The notes beneath the pieces are model-generated. The model did no database searches. It was not told the DNA's origin and saw only the letters and a program-made list of their open reading frames with translations. A stretch of DNA of 64,000 nucleotides from SM1-73 sp964588305 (GTDB lineage Bacteria; Zixibacteria; MSB-5A5; SM1-73): assembly GCA_964588305.1 (NCBI GenBank), contig CAZPOP010000014.1:1-64000 (forward strand), given 5' to 3'. Position 1 is the first letter of the stretch, and the number at the start of each line of letters is the position of its first letter. Of this stretch, positions 1-8,864 are shown one piece after another. The translations under genes and the position numbers were made by a program.

Positions 1-79
1 TCAGGGACAGTGAGCGAAGTCGAACTGTCACCGTCCCAAGCAAAGTCAAGGGATTGGGCAACTGGACGTTACGGGAGCA

Positions 80-102
80 TGCCCAATGAATTGGGCAACT
101 AC
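80..102 (-). repeat. REP-like palindrome, GTAG class
   Basis: Read on the minus strand, a GTAG head is followed by one base, then a 7-bp stem TGCCCAA/TTGGGCA with loop TTCA. It matches the architecture of the pair at 24001-24075, although the stem sequence is different. The neighbouring bases (53-70 and 90-112) carry an imperfect direct repeat starting ATTGGGCAACT. No gene is visible in the first 328 bases other than this repeat and the promoter at 205-234. Confidence 0.6.
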
Positions 103-204
103 AGGTTACGGGAAATGAAGGAGCCCTTTGAGGTTCGTTATTGTTGCGTTTTGGTTCAATAAATTTGTGGCGATGGACGTAAGTAAAAAAGGCTAAAAAA
201 TCAC

Positions 205-234
205 TTGACAGAAAAAAAGCGGTTCCTATATATT
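205..234 (+). promoter_or_regulatory. Sigma70-type promoter for the small zinc-ribbon gene
   Basis: TTGACA at 205-210 and TATATT at 229-234 are 18 bp apart. The predicted transcript would start near 241, giving a leader of about 88 nt before the ATG at 329. Confidence 0.65.
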
Positions 235-328
235 TGCGTGAAGAAACCGACGTATTAAGAAGGAATTAAAAGAAGCTAAATAGTCTAAACCGCAACACTT
301 TAAGATTAGGTAACAGGAGGTGAGGGAA

Positions 329-481
329 ATGAGGTGCAGAAACTGCAGAGAGGTCATCGACGAACCCGTTTGGGTGGATGGTGAGCCTTATTGCTCTCAA
401 GAGTGCGCAGATCAAATGATCTTTGAGGAAGAGGAACTTGAAGAGCAATACGAAGAGGAATATGAAGGAGAACTGTATTAA
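329..481 (+). CDS. Small acidic zinc-ribbon protein, 50 aa
   Basis: The protein starts MRCRNC and has a second cysteine pair in YCSQEC (residues 21-26). This makes a four-cysteine zinc knuckle with spacings C-x2-C and C-x3-C. The last 20 residues are almost all Glu and Tyr. The start has an ideal AGGAGG at 315-320, eight bases upstream. A consensus promoter precedes the gene and a terminator hairpin lies 91 bases after the stop, so it reads as a complete monocistronic gene. I do not recognise a family. A short metal-binding regulator or chaperone adaptor is possible but unproven. Confidence 0.7.
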   Translation: MRCRNCREVIDEPVWVDGEPYCSQECADQMIFEEEELEEQYEEEYEGELY

Positions 482-571
482 TCGGAGGATGTGAAAGAGA
501 GAGCCATTCAACTTCTGATCTTGGCGTCACAAGGTTGAGGCCAAAGCAAGAGAAACGACCAAAATGAATGA

Positions 572-599
572 CCCTTGGGCTGGATGCCCAAGGGTTTTT
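572..599 (+). terminator. Rho-independent terminator
   Basis: A 9-bp perfect stem CCCTTGGGC/GCCCAAGGG with a 5-base loop is followed by five T. It lies downstream of the 50-residue gene and faces the convergent tldE. Confidence 0.8.
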
Positions 600-643
600 C
601 ATTTCAAGATTCAGATGTTCGCAGCAACCACGACCAACTATCA

Positions 644-1993
644 CTAAAACTCGGTCTTGCCGGTGAACTTAAAGTTCTTCATCAGCATGGCCGGAGCCAC
701 CACACAACCGATATCCGCCCACCAGGAGTTGACCAGTTTTCTGTCGGCAGAGATCTGCGCCACGTTGGAGAAGGCTTTGAGCATGCTCTCGGTGAAGCGG
801 AGGTTTTTCACCCCGTGCTTAATCTTACCCTTCTCGATCAAAAAGGTTCCATCCCTGGTCATACCGGTAAGAAGCGCATTGGTGGTGTCGATAAGCCCGT
901 TTATGTAGTGAAATCGAGTCACCAGAAGCCCGCGCTCCGTCGACTCAATCATCTTGTCGACAGAGGAGTCGCCACCCTGAATAAAGAGATTCAACGCCAA
1001 GGCGCCGTCCGAGCTGTCCGGAGTTAAGGCGTGTCCCGTCGATTTCACCTTGTCCTTATGGGCAGAGATCGAATCGTAAACCACCCCTTTGGCCACTCCA
1101 CTTTCTATGAAACTCACCTTCTCTTTGGGCACTCCCTCAAAGTCGAAAGGGAAAGCGATGGCGGATTGGTCCCTTCCATCGTCATAAATGGTTATGTTTT
1201 CTCCCATGATTTTTTTGCCGATCCGGTTGGACAAGAAGCTGGTTCCCTCCTGGAAAGGCTTCGATCCGAAGCCGATATAGTTCATCCACTCCAGAAGAGC
1301 AGCCACGGCCGTAGGCTCTAACACCACGTCATATTCACCCGGCTCAAGTCCCTGGGGGTCTTTGCTGTCCAAGCATTTCTGGATGGCAATCTGGGCCAGA
1401 TTCTCTACATCAACATCGTCCACATTTCTGGAGAGATAATCCGCGTAGCCTGAACTATTGTCTCCTGTGACCACGATATTGATGAAAGTCGAAGTCAAAG
1501 GCTGATAGCAAGCCACCCCCTTGGTGTTGACCACCGCAATCTCCGATTCACCAGTGGACAACGAGCCAGCAGCGGTCAGGTCGTGCACTTTTGCTTTATC
1601 AAAGATCTTTTTGACTTCTTGTGCCCTCTGAATCGGGGAGAAACGCGCGGTCTTTTCAAAATGAGTGTTCAAGCTCAAGATCGCCTGTTTTGAGGGCAAT
1701 CCTGGAAAATCAGGGTTTTCTTTCTGGTTTTTCGCGATCTCGATGGCATTGGAAAGCGCTTTTTGAAGGTCGGCTTTGATAAAGGAATTGGTCGATGCCA
1801 CTCCGATTTTCTTGCCCAGCGCGGCTCTGAAATATATTTTGCTGTTCACCTCAAAAACGTTTTGATGGATGGTGGAGTTGGCGAAACGGGTAAGCCCGCT
1901 TTCTCCTCCAATATAAACTGCCTCGGTTTGGTCTGCATCTGAGTCTTTGAGAGCAGAGTCTAAAGTGTTAAGTATCTTTTCTTTTCCGATCAT
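644..1993 (-). CDS. tldE: TldE/PmbA family protein, partner of TldD
   Basis: At 449 aa this matches the usual length of TldE/PmbA. The family resembles TldD but lacks its zinc-protease motif, and none is seen here. In known systems TldD and TldE form a heterodimeric peptidase that trims unfolded peptides, including modified peptides and the CcdA antitoxin. The ATG overlaps the stop of tldD by four bases (1990-1993), so the two are translationally coupled, which supports a shared complex. The conserved C-terminal region (NSWWADIGCVVAP) is intact. No terminator with a T tract is seen after the gene on its own strand. Confidence 0.92.
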   Translation of the reverse strand: MIGKEKILNTLDSALKDSDADQTEAVYIGGESGLTRFANSTIHQNVFEVNSKIYFRAALGKKIGVASTNSFIKADLQKALSNAIEIAKNQKENPDFPGLPSKQAILSLNTHFEKTARFSPIQRAQEVKKIFDKAKVHDLTAAGSLSTGESEIAVVNTKGVACYQPLTSTFINIVVTGDNSSGYADYLSRNVDDVDVENLAQIAIQKCLDSKDPQGLEPGEYDVVLEPTAVAALLEWMNYIGFGSKPFQEGTSFLSNRIGKKIMGENITIYDDGRDQSAIAFPFDFEGVPKEKVSFIESGVAKGVVYDSISAHKDKVKSTGHALTPDSSDGALALNLFIQGGDSSVDKMIESTERGLLVTRFHYINGLIDTTNALLTGMTRDGTFLIEKGKIKHGVKNLRFTESMLKAFSNVAQISADRKLVNSWWADIGCVVAPAMLMKNFKFTGKTEF

Positions 1994-3432
1994 TTGCTTA
2001 CTCCTACCTTGACGTTACGAAATCTCGTGGGCGAGGTGCCATGTGCCACGTGCATAACCTGCATGGGTTCGCCCTTACCACAGTTGGGTACTCCCCAGAT
2101 GTGCCAATGTTTTCGGTTGCAGACGGCATCACAGCTGTTCCAGAACTGAGGGGTGATTCCGGTATAAACGGCGTTCTTGTAGATTTTTCCCAATTTGCCG
2201 TCCTTGATTTCCCAGGCGGCTTCCACCCCAAACTGGAAATTCAGCCTCTTGTCGTCGATGCTCCAGCTTTTGTTTATGTCCAGAAGAAGCCCGGATTTGG
2301 TGTCTTTCATCAAATCGTCCCGCTCCCACTCCCCTGGTTCCAAGTTTATATTGGTCATGCGAATCAATGGTATCCGGTTCCATCCGTCCGCCCGCATGGT
2401 GCCGTTGCTTCTCTGATTCAAAACCAAAGCAGTCTCACGGGAAGTCTGATAACCTACGAATAGGCCATCTCTCACCAAATCCACCCTTTGAGCCTTTATT
2501 CCTTCGTCATCATACCCGAAGCTCCCCAAGCCTCCCGGAAGTGTGGCGTCGGCGGTAATGGTCACCTTTTCTGACCCGTATTTGAGCTTGTTGAGCTTAT
2601 CTGTGGTCAAGAAGCTCCCCCCAGCCAAGCTTATCTCGGTGCCCAGAACCCGGTCCAGTTCGGTGGGATGACCGCAGGACTCGTGCACCTGAAGTGCCAT
2701 CTGGTTGCCGGAGATGATGATGGTCGTCTCCATTTCCGGGAGTGGGTCGGCTGAAAGGAGCTGAACCGCTTCCTCTCGAATCCTCTCCGCGTTGTCCAAA
2801 AGCCTCATCTCCTCCACGAACTCATAGCCACGCGATGCATAATCGCCTCCGTGAGAATTAGGATAGGAGCGCCTTTGTGCCTCCGAGCCATCCACAGCAG
2901 TGGCGTATATTCCCGCTCCGCTCTCCAGGATGGACTGCTCTACATAAGCTCCTTCGGTGGAGGCGAAGGTCTTGTCGGTGCGGAAAAACTCCATGGAACC
3001 CTCTGCCACCTTGATTTTCTGGTTCTTCGCCATGATCTCGCACGCGTCGAGCAAAAGACCTATCTTTTTGTCTATGGCCACGGCAAAGGGATCAATCGAA
3101 TATTGACTTTGGTATTTATCCTTGTGAATCTCGGTCTCAGTTAACTTGACGTTTTCCCTTTTGGTCAGGGCGCTGGCTTTGGCGATCTGGATGGCCTGAT
3201 CCGCCACCCTTTTCATCTCTTCTTCAGTGCAAATCGAGCTGGCCGCAAACCCCCATGCCCCCTGGGCAATCACCCTGATTCCGAATCCCTGATTATCGTT
3301 GCGGGATAAAGCGTCTACGTTCCCATTCTTCACCTTGATGTCTTCACCGCAGGTCTTCTGATGCCTGACGTCGGCATAGTCCACCTTTTTTTTCTTCAAA
3401 TAGTCGATGGTCTCGTTGATTCTATCCTCCAA
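1990..3432 (-). CDS. tldD: TldD metallopeptidase
   Basis: This 480-aa protein carries the TldD active-site motif HExxxH as HESCGH at residues 250-255, with H250, E251 and H255 as metal-binding and catalytic residues. The conserved C-terminal region around CGKGEPMQ (residues 452-459) is also present. The start is TTG at 3430-3432, chosen because AAGGAGG sits five bases upstream on the minus strand. It forms an operon with tldE, overlapping it by four bases. A candidate promoter lies at 3493-3520. It is probably a cytoplasmic zinc-dependent peptidase acting on unfolded or modified peptides. Its natural substrate here cannot be read from the window because no RiPP genes are adjacent. Confidence 0.93.
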   Translation of the reverse strand: MEDRINETIDYLKKKKVDYADVRHQKTCGEDIKVKNGNVDALSRNDNQGFGIRVIAQGAWGFAASSICTEEEMKRVADQAIQIAKASALTKRENVKLTETEIHKDKYQSQYSIDPFAVAIDKKIGLLLDACEIMAKNQKIKVAEGSMEFFRTDKTFASTEGAYVEQSILESGAGIYATAVDGSEAQRRSYPNSHGGDYASRGYEFVEEMRLLDNAERIREEAVQLLSADPLPEMETTIIISGNQMALQVHESCGHPTELDRVLGTEISLAGGSFLTTDKLNKLKYGSEKVTITADATLPGGLGSFGYDDEGIKAQRVDLVRDGLFVGYQTSRETALVLNQRSNGTMRADGWNRIPLIRMTNINLEPGEWERDDLMKDTKSGLLLDINKSWSIDDKRLNFQFGVEAAWEIKDGKLGKIYKNAVYTGITPQFWNSCDAVCNRKHWHIWGVPNCGKGEPMQVMHVAHGTSPTRFRNVKVGVSK

Positions 3433-3492
3433 ACTATCCTCCTTTCTCTAGAAAGCACTTATCTGATCACTCCCAGGACGCAATTGAATTTA

Positions 3493-3520
3493 AGGTTACT
3501 CAAAAAAGTTGTTTTGTCAA
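3493..3520 (-). promoter_or_regulatory. Candidate promoter for tldD-tldE
   Basis: On the minus strand TTGACA (3520-3515) is followed after 16 bp by TAACCT (3498-3493). It lies about 60 bases upstream of the TTG start. The -10 is imperfect. Confidence 0.45.
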
Positions 3521-3669
3521 GGTTTTATTTGGGAAGCGCTGAAAGAATTAGATTACTTAAGAAAGGCAGGAAGTTGAGGAACTGTTGATAGCCTCTTTAG
3601 CACGGCTAAATGCCCTGCTCTATGGATTACGCGAAATCTGTGCCTTGAGGTAAGTAATTGTCTACCGTA

Positions 3670-3712
3670 GGGGCGGGAATTTTCGCATGAATGCATACGC
3701 ACATCCCGCCCC
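3670..3712. repeat. GC-rich inverted repeat
   Basis: GGGGCGGGA (3670-3678) and TCCCGCCCC (3704-3712) form a 9-bp stem around a 25-base loop, preceded by GTAG (3667-3670). It lies downstream of the secreted-protein gene, which ends at 3794. A shorter hairpin, TTTAGC/GCTAAA, is at 3596-3610. The 3433-3793 gap otherwise holds only the tldD promoter. Confidence 0.5.
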
Positions 3713-3793
3713 GAATTGGCCTTTCTCAGCAAGCCCTTTGATTTTTCCCCAACTTCTGAGTATAAGATCCGTCAATCCGTTTGACGGCCTGAC

Positions 3794-5497
3794 CTATTTC
3801 AACAAGAGCATCGTCTTGGCTTGTGAGAATCCGTCGACCTCCAGTTTGTACAGATACAACCCGCTGGATACCGCCTTTCCTTTATCGTTTTCCCCGTCCC
3901 AATTGATCTGATAGAAACCAGCAGGTTGGTCTTGATCCAGAAGCGTTCTTACTCTCTCGCCCAGGATATTGTAAATACGCAGAGTTACATGCCCTCGTCT
4001 CATGATGGTGTATTCTATCCTGGTGTCCGGATTGAAAGGATTGGGATAATTTTGATGAAGCTCGAATTGGGCCGGGCGTCCTGCCAGCTCATCTTCGCCC
4101 TCCACCGCGGTGGTCACATTGAAGTCGATCCCGGAGTGATCGGAGGGCATGATGACATCAACTAAGTCTGCCAGCTCGGGAGTCGACCGGTGATTGTACC
4201 ACTGCGGATCACCGCATTCGGTGGAAGCCTCAACCTTGTAGTCTCCGGTTCGCAGGCCGGTTATCTTATAGCTTCCGGTGGCAGAGCTGGTAGCCGATTT
4301 CATGGCCATTCCCCACCCGAAGAAGGAGCTTTCATACGCGGCCACGTCGCAACCGGAAAGAGGAGATCCTCCCATATCATAGACGTGCCCGCTTATCGAC
4401 CCTCCGATTTCTAAGACACAATCTCTATCAGAATAAGTGCCGGGAGCCGTCACCAAAACAGAATCCGCCTCGCTCCAGGTGTTTTTGTTATCATACCACT
4501 CAAAAGCATGGAGAGTGTCTCCCTCGACAAGGATCTTCCAATATCCGCTCCGAAGACCTGTCAGGGTGTAGTTTCCATCTGCGTCGGTGGTGCCCATGCT
4601 GAACCATTCAAGACTAGGTGCATAGAGTCCCCATAAATGGATATTCTCCAAAGGCCCCTTTGCAGCGCTGGAGATGTTTCCCTCGATGATTCCGCCCAGA
4701 CTCAAGGTGAAATCCTTAGACGAAGAGATGCCTCCTTCCGTAACTGAAACCAGATCTGCAGTTGCCCAGCTTGATTTGTCGTTGTAGTAAACGTCGATGT
4801 AACCCATCATGTTCATGGTCATGAGCTTGTAGATTCCAGTGGGGAGCCTCTTTATCTCATAGGGGGCAGGGTTTCCCATACCGTAAACGTAACCATAATA
4901 GGCCTGTGTATAGGTCGTGTCAATTGCATATATTGCCCCTGTAACCAGAGGAGTTCCGGATAGCGTCAAGGTTCCAGTGACCTTGCCCCCCACCCGAAGG
5001 GAGAAGTCTATCCCTTTGGCAGTGTCATTCGAAGCAACCGCTACCATGTCACCCGTCTCCTCAGTGGGTTCGTCATCCCAGTAAATGTCCACAAAGATGG
5101 AATCATTGCCAGTCCAGACCTTGTACCAGCCGGCTGGAAGGCCGGTGACGGTATAAAAACCATCCGGACCAGTCGTAGCTAAGGAACTGTAAGATGGACA
5201 GTCCTGCAGATCAGCCCAAACCATGACGCCCGCGATGGGAGCACCACCCAAAGCCTGAGTGACCCGGCCGCGAATCGCTCCGGTTCCAGCTGCCGCTTTG
5301 TCAGATTGCTGGGCCTTTTGGGAAACTCGAAGACCAAGTGGCAGGGATGTTCGTGCTTCTTTCGGGAGCAAACGATGAATTTTCTCCAGATTCAATTTCT
5401 GCTGGGAGGACATATGGTTGTCCGAAGCCCACACATTCATGCAAAGTCCCACTGCCAGCACAAAAACCAGCCCAAAACCAAATCTGTATTTTTGCAT
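3794..5497 (-). CDS. Secreted protein with carboxypeptidase-regulatory-like repeats and a T9SS-type C-terminal domain
   Basis: This 567-aa protein begins with a clear Sec signal peptide (about residues 1-25, ending VWA). It then has about four beta-sandwich repeats of the CarboxypepD_reg/SpaA-like type. Each starts with an I-x-G-x-V/I strand, has a P-x-x-G-x turn and contains a DGxYTxTGL-like segment. The last 90 residues contain NYPNPFNPDT and end in a hydrophobic KTMLLLK, the form of type A sorting domains exported by type IX secretion in Bacteroidetes and relatives. The ATG is preceded by GGAGAGG. Most likely it is a cell-surface or released adhesin-like or carbohydrate-associated protein. 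No enzymatic domain is visible. Confidence 0.8.
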   Translation of the reverse strand: MQKYRFGFGLVFVLAVGLCMNVWASDNHMSSQQKLNLEKIHRLLPKEARTSLPLGLRVSQKAQQSDKAAAGTGAIRGRVTQALGGAPIAGVMVWADLQDCPSYSSLATTGPDGFYTVTGLPAGWYKVWTGNDSIFVDIYWDDEPTEETGDMVAVASNDTAKGIDFSLRVGGKVTGTLTLSGTPLVTGAIYAIDTTYTQAYYGYVYGMGNPAPYEIKRLPTGIYKLMTMNMMGYIDVYYNDKSSWATADLVSVTEGGISSSKDFTLSLGGIIEGNISSAAKGPLENIHLWGLYAPSLEWFSMGTTDADGNYTLTGLRSGYWKILVEGDTLHAFEWYDNKNTWSEADSVLVTAPGTYSDRDCVLEIGGSISGHVYDMGGSPLSGCDVAAYESSFFGWGMAMKSATSSATGSYKITGLRTGDYKVEASTECGDPQWYNHRSTPELADLVDVIMPSDHSGIDFNVTTAVEGEDELAGRPAQFELHQNYPNPFNPDTRIEYTIMRRGHVTLRIYNILGERVRTLLDQDQPAGFYQINWDGENDKGKAVSSGLYLYKLEVDGFSQAKTMLLLK

Positions 5498-5567
5498 TTT
5501 ACACCTCTCCTGGTTAAATTGTTTTGTGGTTAATAACTACATAAACAAACTCTAAATTCTCGGCCTC

Positions 5568-5592
5568 TGGAGTGTCAAGCTTTGGCTTGACC
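5568..5592 (+). repeat. REP-like palindrome, GGAG class
   Basis: GGAG and one T are followed by a 7-bp stem GTCAAGC/GCTTGAC with loop TTTG. It sits between two minus-strand genes, next to the hairpin at 5594-5627. Confidence 0.7.
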
Positions 5593-5593
5593 A

Positions 5594-5627
5594 AGACCAG
5601 CACCTAACTTAAGTTAGGTGCTGGTCT
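5594..5627. terminator. Long perfect palindrome after the GH57 gene
   Basis: Bases 5594-5627 form a perfect 17-bp palindrome (arms GACCAGCACC and GGTGCTGGTC on the outside) that starts seven bases after the GH57 stop codon. There is no T tract on the minus strand, so it may act as a 3'-end stabiliser or attenuator rather than a classic terminator. On the plus strand it is followed by TCTTTCTTTT. Confidence 0.55.
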
Positions 5628-5634
5628 CTTTCTT

Positions 5635-7374
5635 TTAACGTGGCGGGAATTCGAGCTTGCCGAACCATTGGTAATTTACCTGTTTGAATAAATTGTCCCG
5701 GGCTTCGACGTCGCCTAAGAATGCCCACTCGCCGGGATCAACCCATTCGCCCCGTCCATATTTTTCCGCCATCTCCGCCAGCCTCACGAAATTCTGGTGA
5801 TGCTCGGATAATCTCAGCTCGGCATAATCGCGAGCGCTCCAGGTGGAGATAAGAAACTGCCAGTCGGAAGCCTGAAGCAGGAGAAGCTCGCGGGCGAGCT
5901 GCCTCAGAGTCTTCTTTAGATTTTCGTCTTGAGTATCGCCAAATTCCTGCACCAGTTTTTGCATTCTGACTTCATCTTCATAGATATGCTTCCAGGTCCA
6001 TTCGGTCCACTCATTAAGCCAGATGTAATGATACCCACCCTCGCCCCAGGAGCCCTCCGGAATGGATATTACCTGAGAGGGCTTGGCTTCATCCAAAAAT
6101 TCGCTGCAGGTGGTCAGCTCGATTTCGGGATCCTCAGCCACGTATTTCAACACCAGTTTCAAAAAGGTGGTCCCCTCAAACCACCAGTGTCCGAAGAGCT
6201 CGGAATCATAAGGGGCACACACGATTCCCTTTTTCTTGGTCTTCTTATGATATTTAACCAGTAGGCTTTTTATCAATTTCTTGAAATGTGAAGCATTCTC
6301 AGGAATCCTTTTCTCTGCATCCTCTGGGAAATACTCCCATTTGTCAGCCAGGTCGCTTTTGGCAGAGGTGATCTTCCAATACCGGTGGCCTCCGGGAAAA
6401 TGCTTTTTGTGAAAGTCCAAGTAATTCCCATCCCCGGGATAGCCCCATTCGCCGCTCCAAACCTGTAGCCCCGTCTCCTGATCGCGGGTGAAGACCGCCA
6501 CCGGCTTCTGGCCCTCAGCAGAACTCACCAGATAGACCTCTCTGGGGGTCCGGTCAACCTCCTCTTCTCTGGGATGGTATTGTTTCTCGAATTGTCCCCA
6601 CAGCTGTTTTAGAGACTTGAATCGATCGATATACACGCCGATTGCTTTTCCGCCCTTCAACAAGGCAGCGTCAATTATGAAATAGTCGAGCCCGTTTTCG
6701 CCCAAGAACTCCTCAACGCCTTTTCTCAGATAGCTTCTCTTTCCCAAACTGGTTTTCACCGGAGGAGCCCATTTATACCTCGGTCGGTAAGCAGCCTCAG
6801 GAAGCCAAATGCCGCGAGGAGGTTTTCCGAAGAATTGTCTGTAGCTGGCCACGGCCTGTTTGATTTGTGCCTGGACGCTGGTATCCTGCGAGAGCAGGGG
6901 AAGGTACCCGTGAGTGGCGGCACAGGTCATGACTTCAATATGGCCGTCGTCTTGTAATTTCTTGAATTGACTGACAATGTTCCGACCATATTTGTCTTCG
7001 AAGTCCGATTTCATTCTGGAGTAATAATCCTTCCACCTGTGCGCCAGCCTGAGCATCAATTCCCTTTTGTGCTTGCCGAACTCCTGCGTGTCTGCCTCTG
7101 CCGCTTTGATCTTGGTTTCCAGGTAGGAGGAGAACTCGTTTTTGAAGGTCTCATCGGCCAACTGCTCGCAAAGAACCGGAGATATCCCGACGGTCAGCTT
7201 AGGAGATAAGCCCTCGTCTACCAGCTCGTTTAGGACATTGAGCAGAGGAATATAGGTTTCGGCAGAGGCTTCATTGAGCCAGTCCATGCCGTGCGGCCAT
7301 TTGCCGTGCGCGATCACATAAGGAAGATGAGAGTGCAATACGAAGGTGAAACTTCCGATGGGATTTTTTTTCAT
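5635..7374 (-). CDS. GH57 1,4-alpha-glucan branching enzyme
   Basis: The 579-aa protein starts with the GH57 N-terminal motif (FVLHSHLPY, residues 11-19). It carries the nucleophile region GIWLPEAAY, with E193 as predicted nucleophile, and APYDSELFGHWWFEG, with D390 as predicted acid/base. The C-terminal third matches the DUF1957 domain, rich in Trp and helices, that marks the branching-enzyme subgroup rather than amylases. The enzyme would make alpha-1,6 branches in glycogen in the cytoplasm. No glycogen synthase or other glycogen gene is adjacent, so it stands alone here. The start is an ATG at 7372-7374. Confidence 0.9.
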   Translation of the reverse strand: MKKNPIGSFTFVLHSHLPYVIAHGKWPHGMDWLNEASAETYIPLLNVLNELVDEGLSPKLTVGISPVLCEQLADETFKNEFSSYLETKIKAAEADTQEFGKHKRELMLRLAHRWKDYYSRMKSDFEDKYGRNIVSQFKKLQDDGHIEVMTCAATHGYLPLLSQDTSVQAQIKQAVASYRQFFGKPPRGIWLPEAAYRPRYKWAPPVKTSLGKRSYLRKGVEEFLGENGLDYFIIDAALLKGGKAIGVYIDRFKSLKQLWGQFEKQYHPREEEVDRTPREVYLVSSAEGQKPVAVFTRDQETGLQVWSGEWGYPGDGNYLDFHKKHFPGGHRYWKITSAKSDLADKWEYFPEDAEKRIPENASHFKKLIKSLLVKYHKKTKKKGIVCAPYDSELFGHWWFEGTTFLKLVLKYVAEDPEIELTTCSEFLDEAKPSQVISIPEGSWGEGGYHYIWLNEWTEWTWKHIYEDEVRMQKLVQEFGDTQDENLKKTLRQLARELLLLQASDWQFLISTWSARDYAELRLSEHHQNFVRLAEMAEKYGRGEWVDPGEWAFLGDVEARDNLFKQVNYQWFGKLEFPPR

Positions 7375-7558
7375 GGGTTTGCCTTTTCAAAGAGATTCTT
7401 GGCGAATTCTGCTTCAGTACCCCTATCACCTGAGATGAGTAAAACCAAGGCGTCGGGTTTGGTTGGCTTCCGCCAGATGTGTTACCGGCACTTCGTGGCC
7501 TCGCTCTTGCACCTCCCGGCGAAAAGCGAAAACCGGATGGCGGAGACGAACGTAGATG

Positions 7559-7867
7559 TCATTCCCCTTTTTGGGCCTGGAATCCTATGCCTTTTTCCTT
7601 ATCCCCTTTTCCGAAGATCTTTATGGCCCCGAACTGGGCCTCGTACTTTTTTATATTCTCCTCGAGTGCGGAAAGGAGCATCCTGGCGTGGGCTGGCGTC
7701 ATCACAACTCGTGCGTAAACTTTGGTTTTCTGAGTTCCCGGCATAACCCGGGCGAAATCGATGATGAACTCAGAGGGGGAATGAGTGATCAAAGCCAAAT
7801 TGGAATAGATCCCCTCTGATTCCTTCTCCCCTACTTCCAAATTGATCCTCTGCTGCTTAGCGTTCAT
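7559..7867 (-). CDS. DUF3467 family protein, 102 aa
   Basis: The sequence runs from INLEV through SEFIIDFARVMPG to RVVMTPAHARMLLSALEENI, the whole length of the DUF3467 family. This is a small conserved protein of unknown function found across bacteria and archaea. An upstream extension to 7957 is open, but the ATG at 7865-7867 has AGGAG at the right spacing, so I use that start. A minus-strand promoter at 7930-7957 fits this start. The gene is divergent from the PAP2 gene. Bases 7375-7558 hold nothing I recognise. Confidence 0.8.
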   Translation of the reverse strand: MNAKQQRINLEVGEKESEGIYSNLALITHSPSEFIIDFARVMPGTQKTKVYARVVMTPAHARMLLSALEENIKKYEAQFGAIKIFGKGDKEKGIGFQAQKGE

Positions 7868-7929
7868 ACTCTTCTCCTTTTGAGCCAAACCTTCTGAACG
7901 GTTTCTTATTCTTCTTGCGTTTTGCACCC

Positions 7930-7957
7930 AGTTTAATATATTGTGAACAAATGTCAA
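7930..7957 (-). promoter_or_regulatory. Promoter for the DUF3467 gene
   Basis: On the minus strand TTGACA (7957-7952), 16 bp, then TAAACT (7935-7930). It lies about 60 bases before the ATG, in the divergent gap shared with the PAP2 gene. Confidence 0.5.
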
Positions 7958-8001
7958 GCGAAAACTTCAAAGAAGGCAAGCTCTTAGTCAAACAGGGACG
8001 A

Positions 8002-8853
8002 ATGAACCAGGCTTCTTGGTCAAAATCGAAGAGGTGTATGGTAATAGCATTGGCGTTGATGAGTGTCTCGATATTCCATGCCACACCAGTCGGGGCGGAT
8101 TCAAATGAGAAGGGAATAGAATGCCTGGATTGTCTGATCATCCGTTTTTATGAAGATACCAGGCACGTTTTAACCTCGCCCTTTCGTTGGAGCCAACAAG
8201 GCCTCATCACCTTCGCTTTTATGTCTGCGGGGACTTTTGGACTGATGCATGCGGATACGGACCTTCAGGACTGGGTGCAGGATCATAGAAATTCGACCAC
8301 GGATGGAATCTCCAAATGGACGGACAGATATACCAGACGCACAACGAATTTGACCATCGGCGGGTTTTACCTGGGCGGGATGGTTTTCCGCGACAAAAAG
8401 GCCAAAGAAACTGCTTTGTTGTGCTTGGAATCGGTGGCTCTGGCTCAGGGGATAACCAAAGGAATGAAGTATCTGGTGGGCAGGACCCGGCCTTCTGGGG
8501 ATGAGGGCGCCTTCCATTTTGATCCGCTGGAATTCCCCCCGCCATCTTCCTCCCTTTCCTTTCCTTCCGGCCATGCCACCACTGCCTTTGCTTTAAGTTC
8601 GGTGATAGCCGAACAGTACGGTAACTTTCTTCTCACTACAGCCCTGTATGGGTGGGCCGCGGCGGTGGCCTTGGCCCGGGTAAACAACGATGCCCACTTT
8701 TTTTCGGATGTGGTCTGGGGTGGGGTCATTGGAATTTCGGTGGGGAGGACCATTGTCAGACTCAATAGGAAAAAAGCTTCAGAGAATGTTCGGATTCGTC
8801 TGGTAAACCGACCCGATCTTTTGGGGATGGGGGTGGCGATCTCGATAAGATAG
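8002..8853 (+). CDS. PAP2-family phosphatase
   Basis: Taking the ATG at 8002 gives 283 aa with a signal peptide ending near HATPVGADS (about residue 33). The frame is open back to 7915, but that would bury the signal sequence. The three PAP2 motifs are present: K156-x6-R163-P164, PSGH at 188-191, and R226 ... H232 ... D236. The family removes phosphate from lipid phosphates such as phosphatidate or undecaprenyl pyrophosphate. The substrate here is not evident. The two genes after it include hldA, so a role in envelope lipid or LPS metabolism is plausible. It ends 12 bases before hldA. Confidence 0.85.
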   Translation: MNQASWSKSKRCMVIALALMSVSIFHATPVGADSNEKGIECLDCLIIRFYEDTRHVLTSPFRWSQQGLITFAFMSAGTFGLMHADTDLQDWVQDHRNSTTDGISKWTDRYTRRTTNLTIGGFYLGGMVFRDKKAKETALLCLESVALAQGITKGMKYLVGRTRPSGDEGAFHFDPLEFPPPSSSLSFPSGHATTAFALSSVIAEQYGNFLLTTALYGWAAAVALARVNNDAHFFSDVVWGGVIGISVGRTIVRLNRKKASENVRIRLVNRPDLLGMGVAISIR

Positions 8854-8864
8854 GAGGAAGTCAT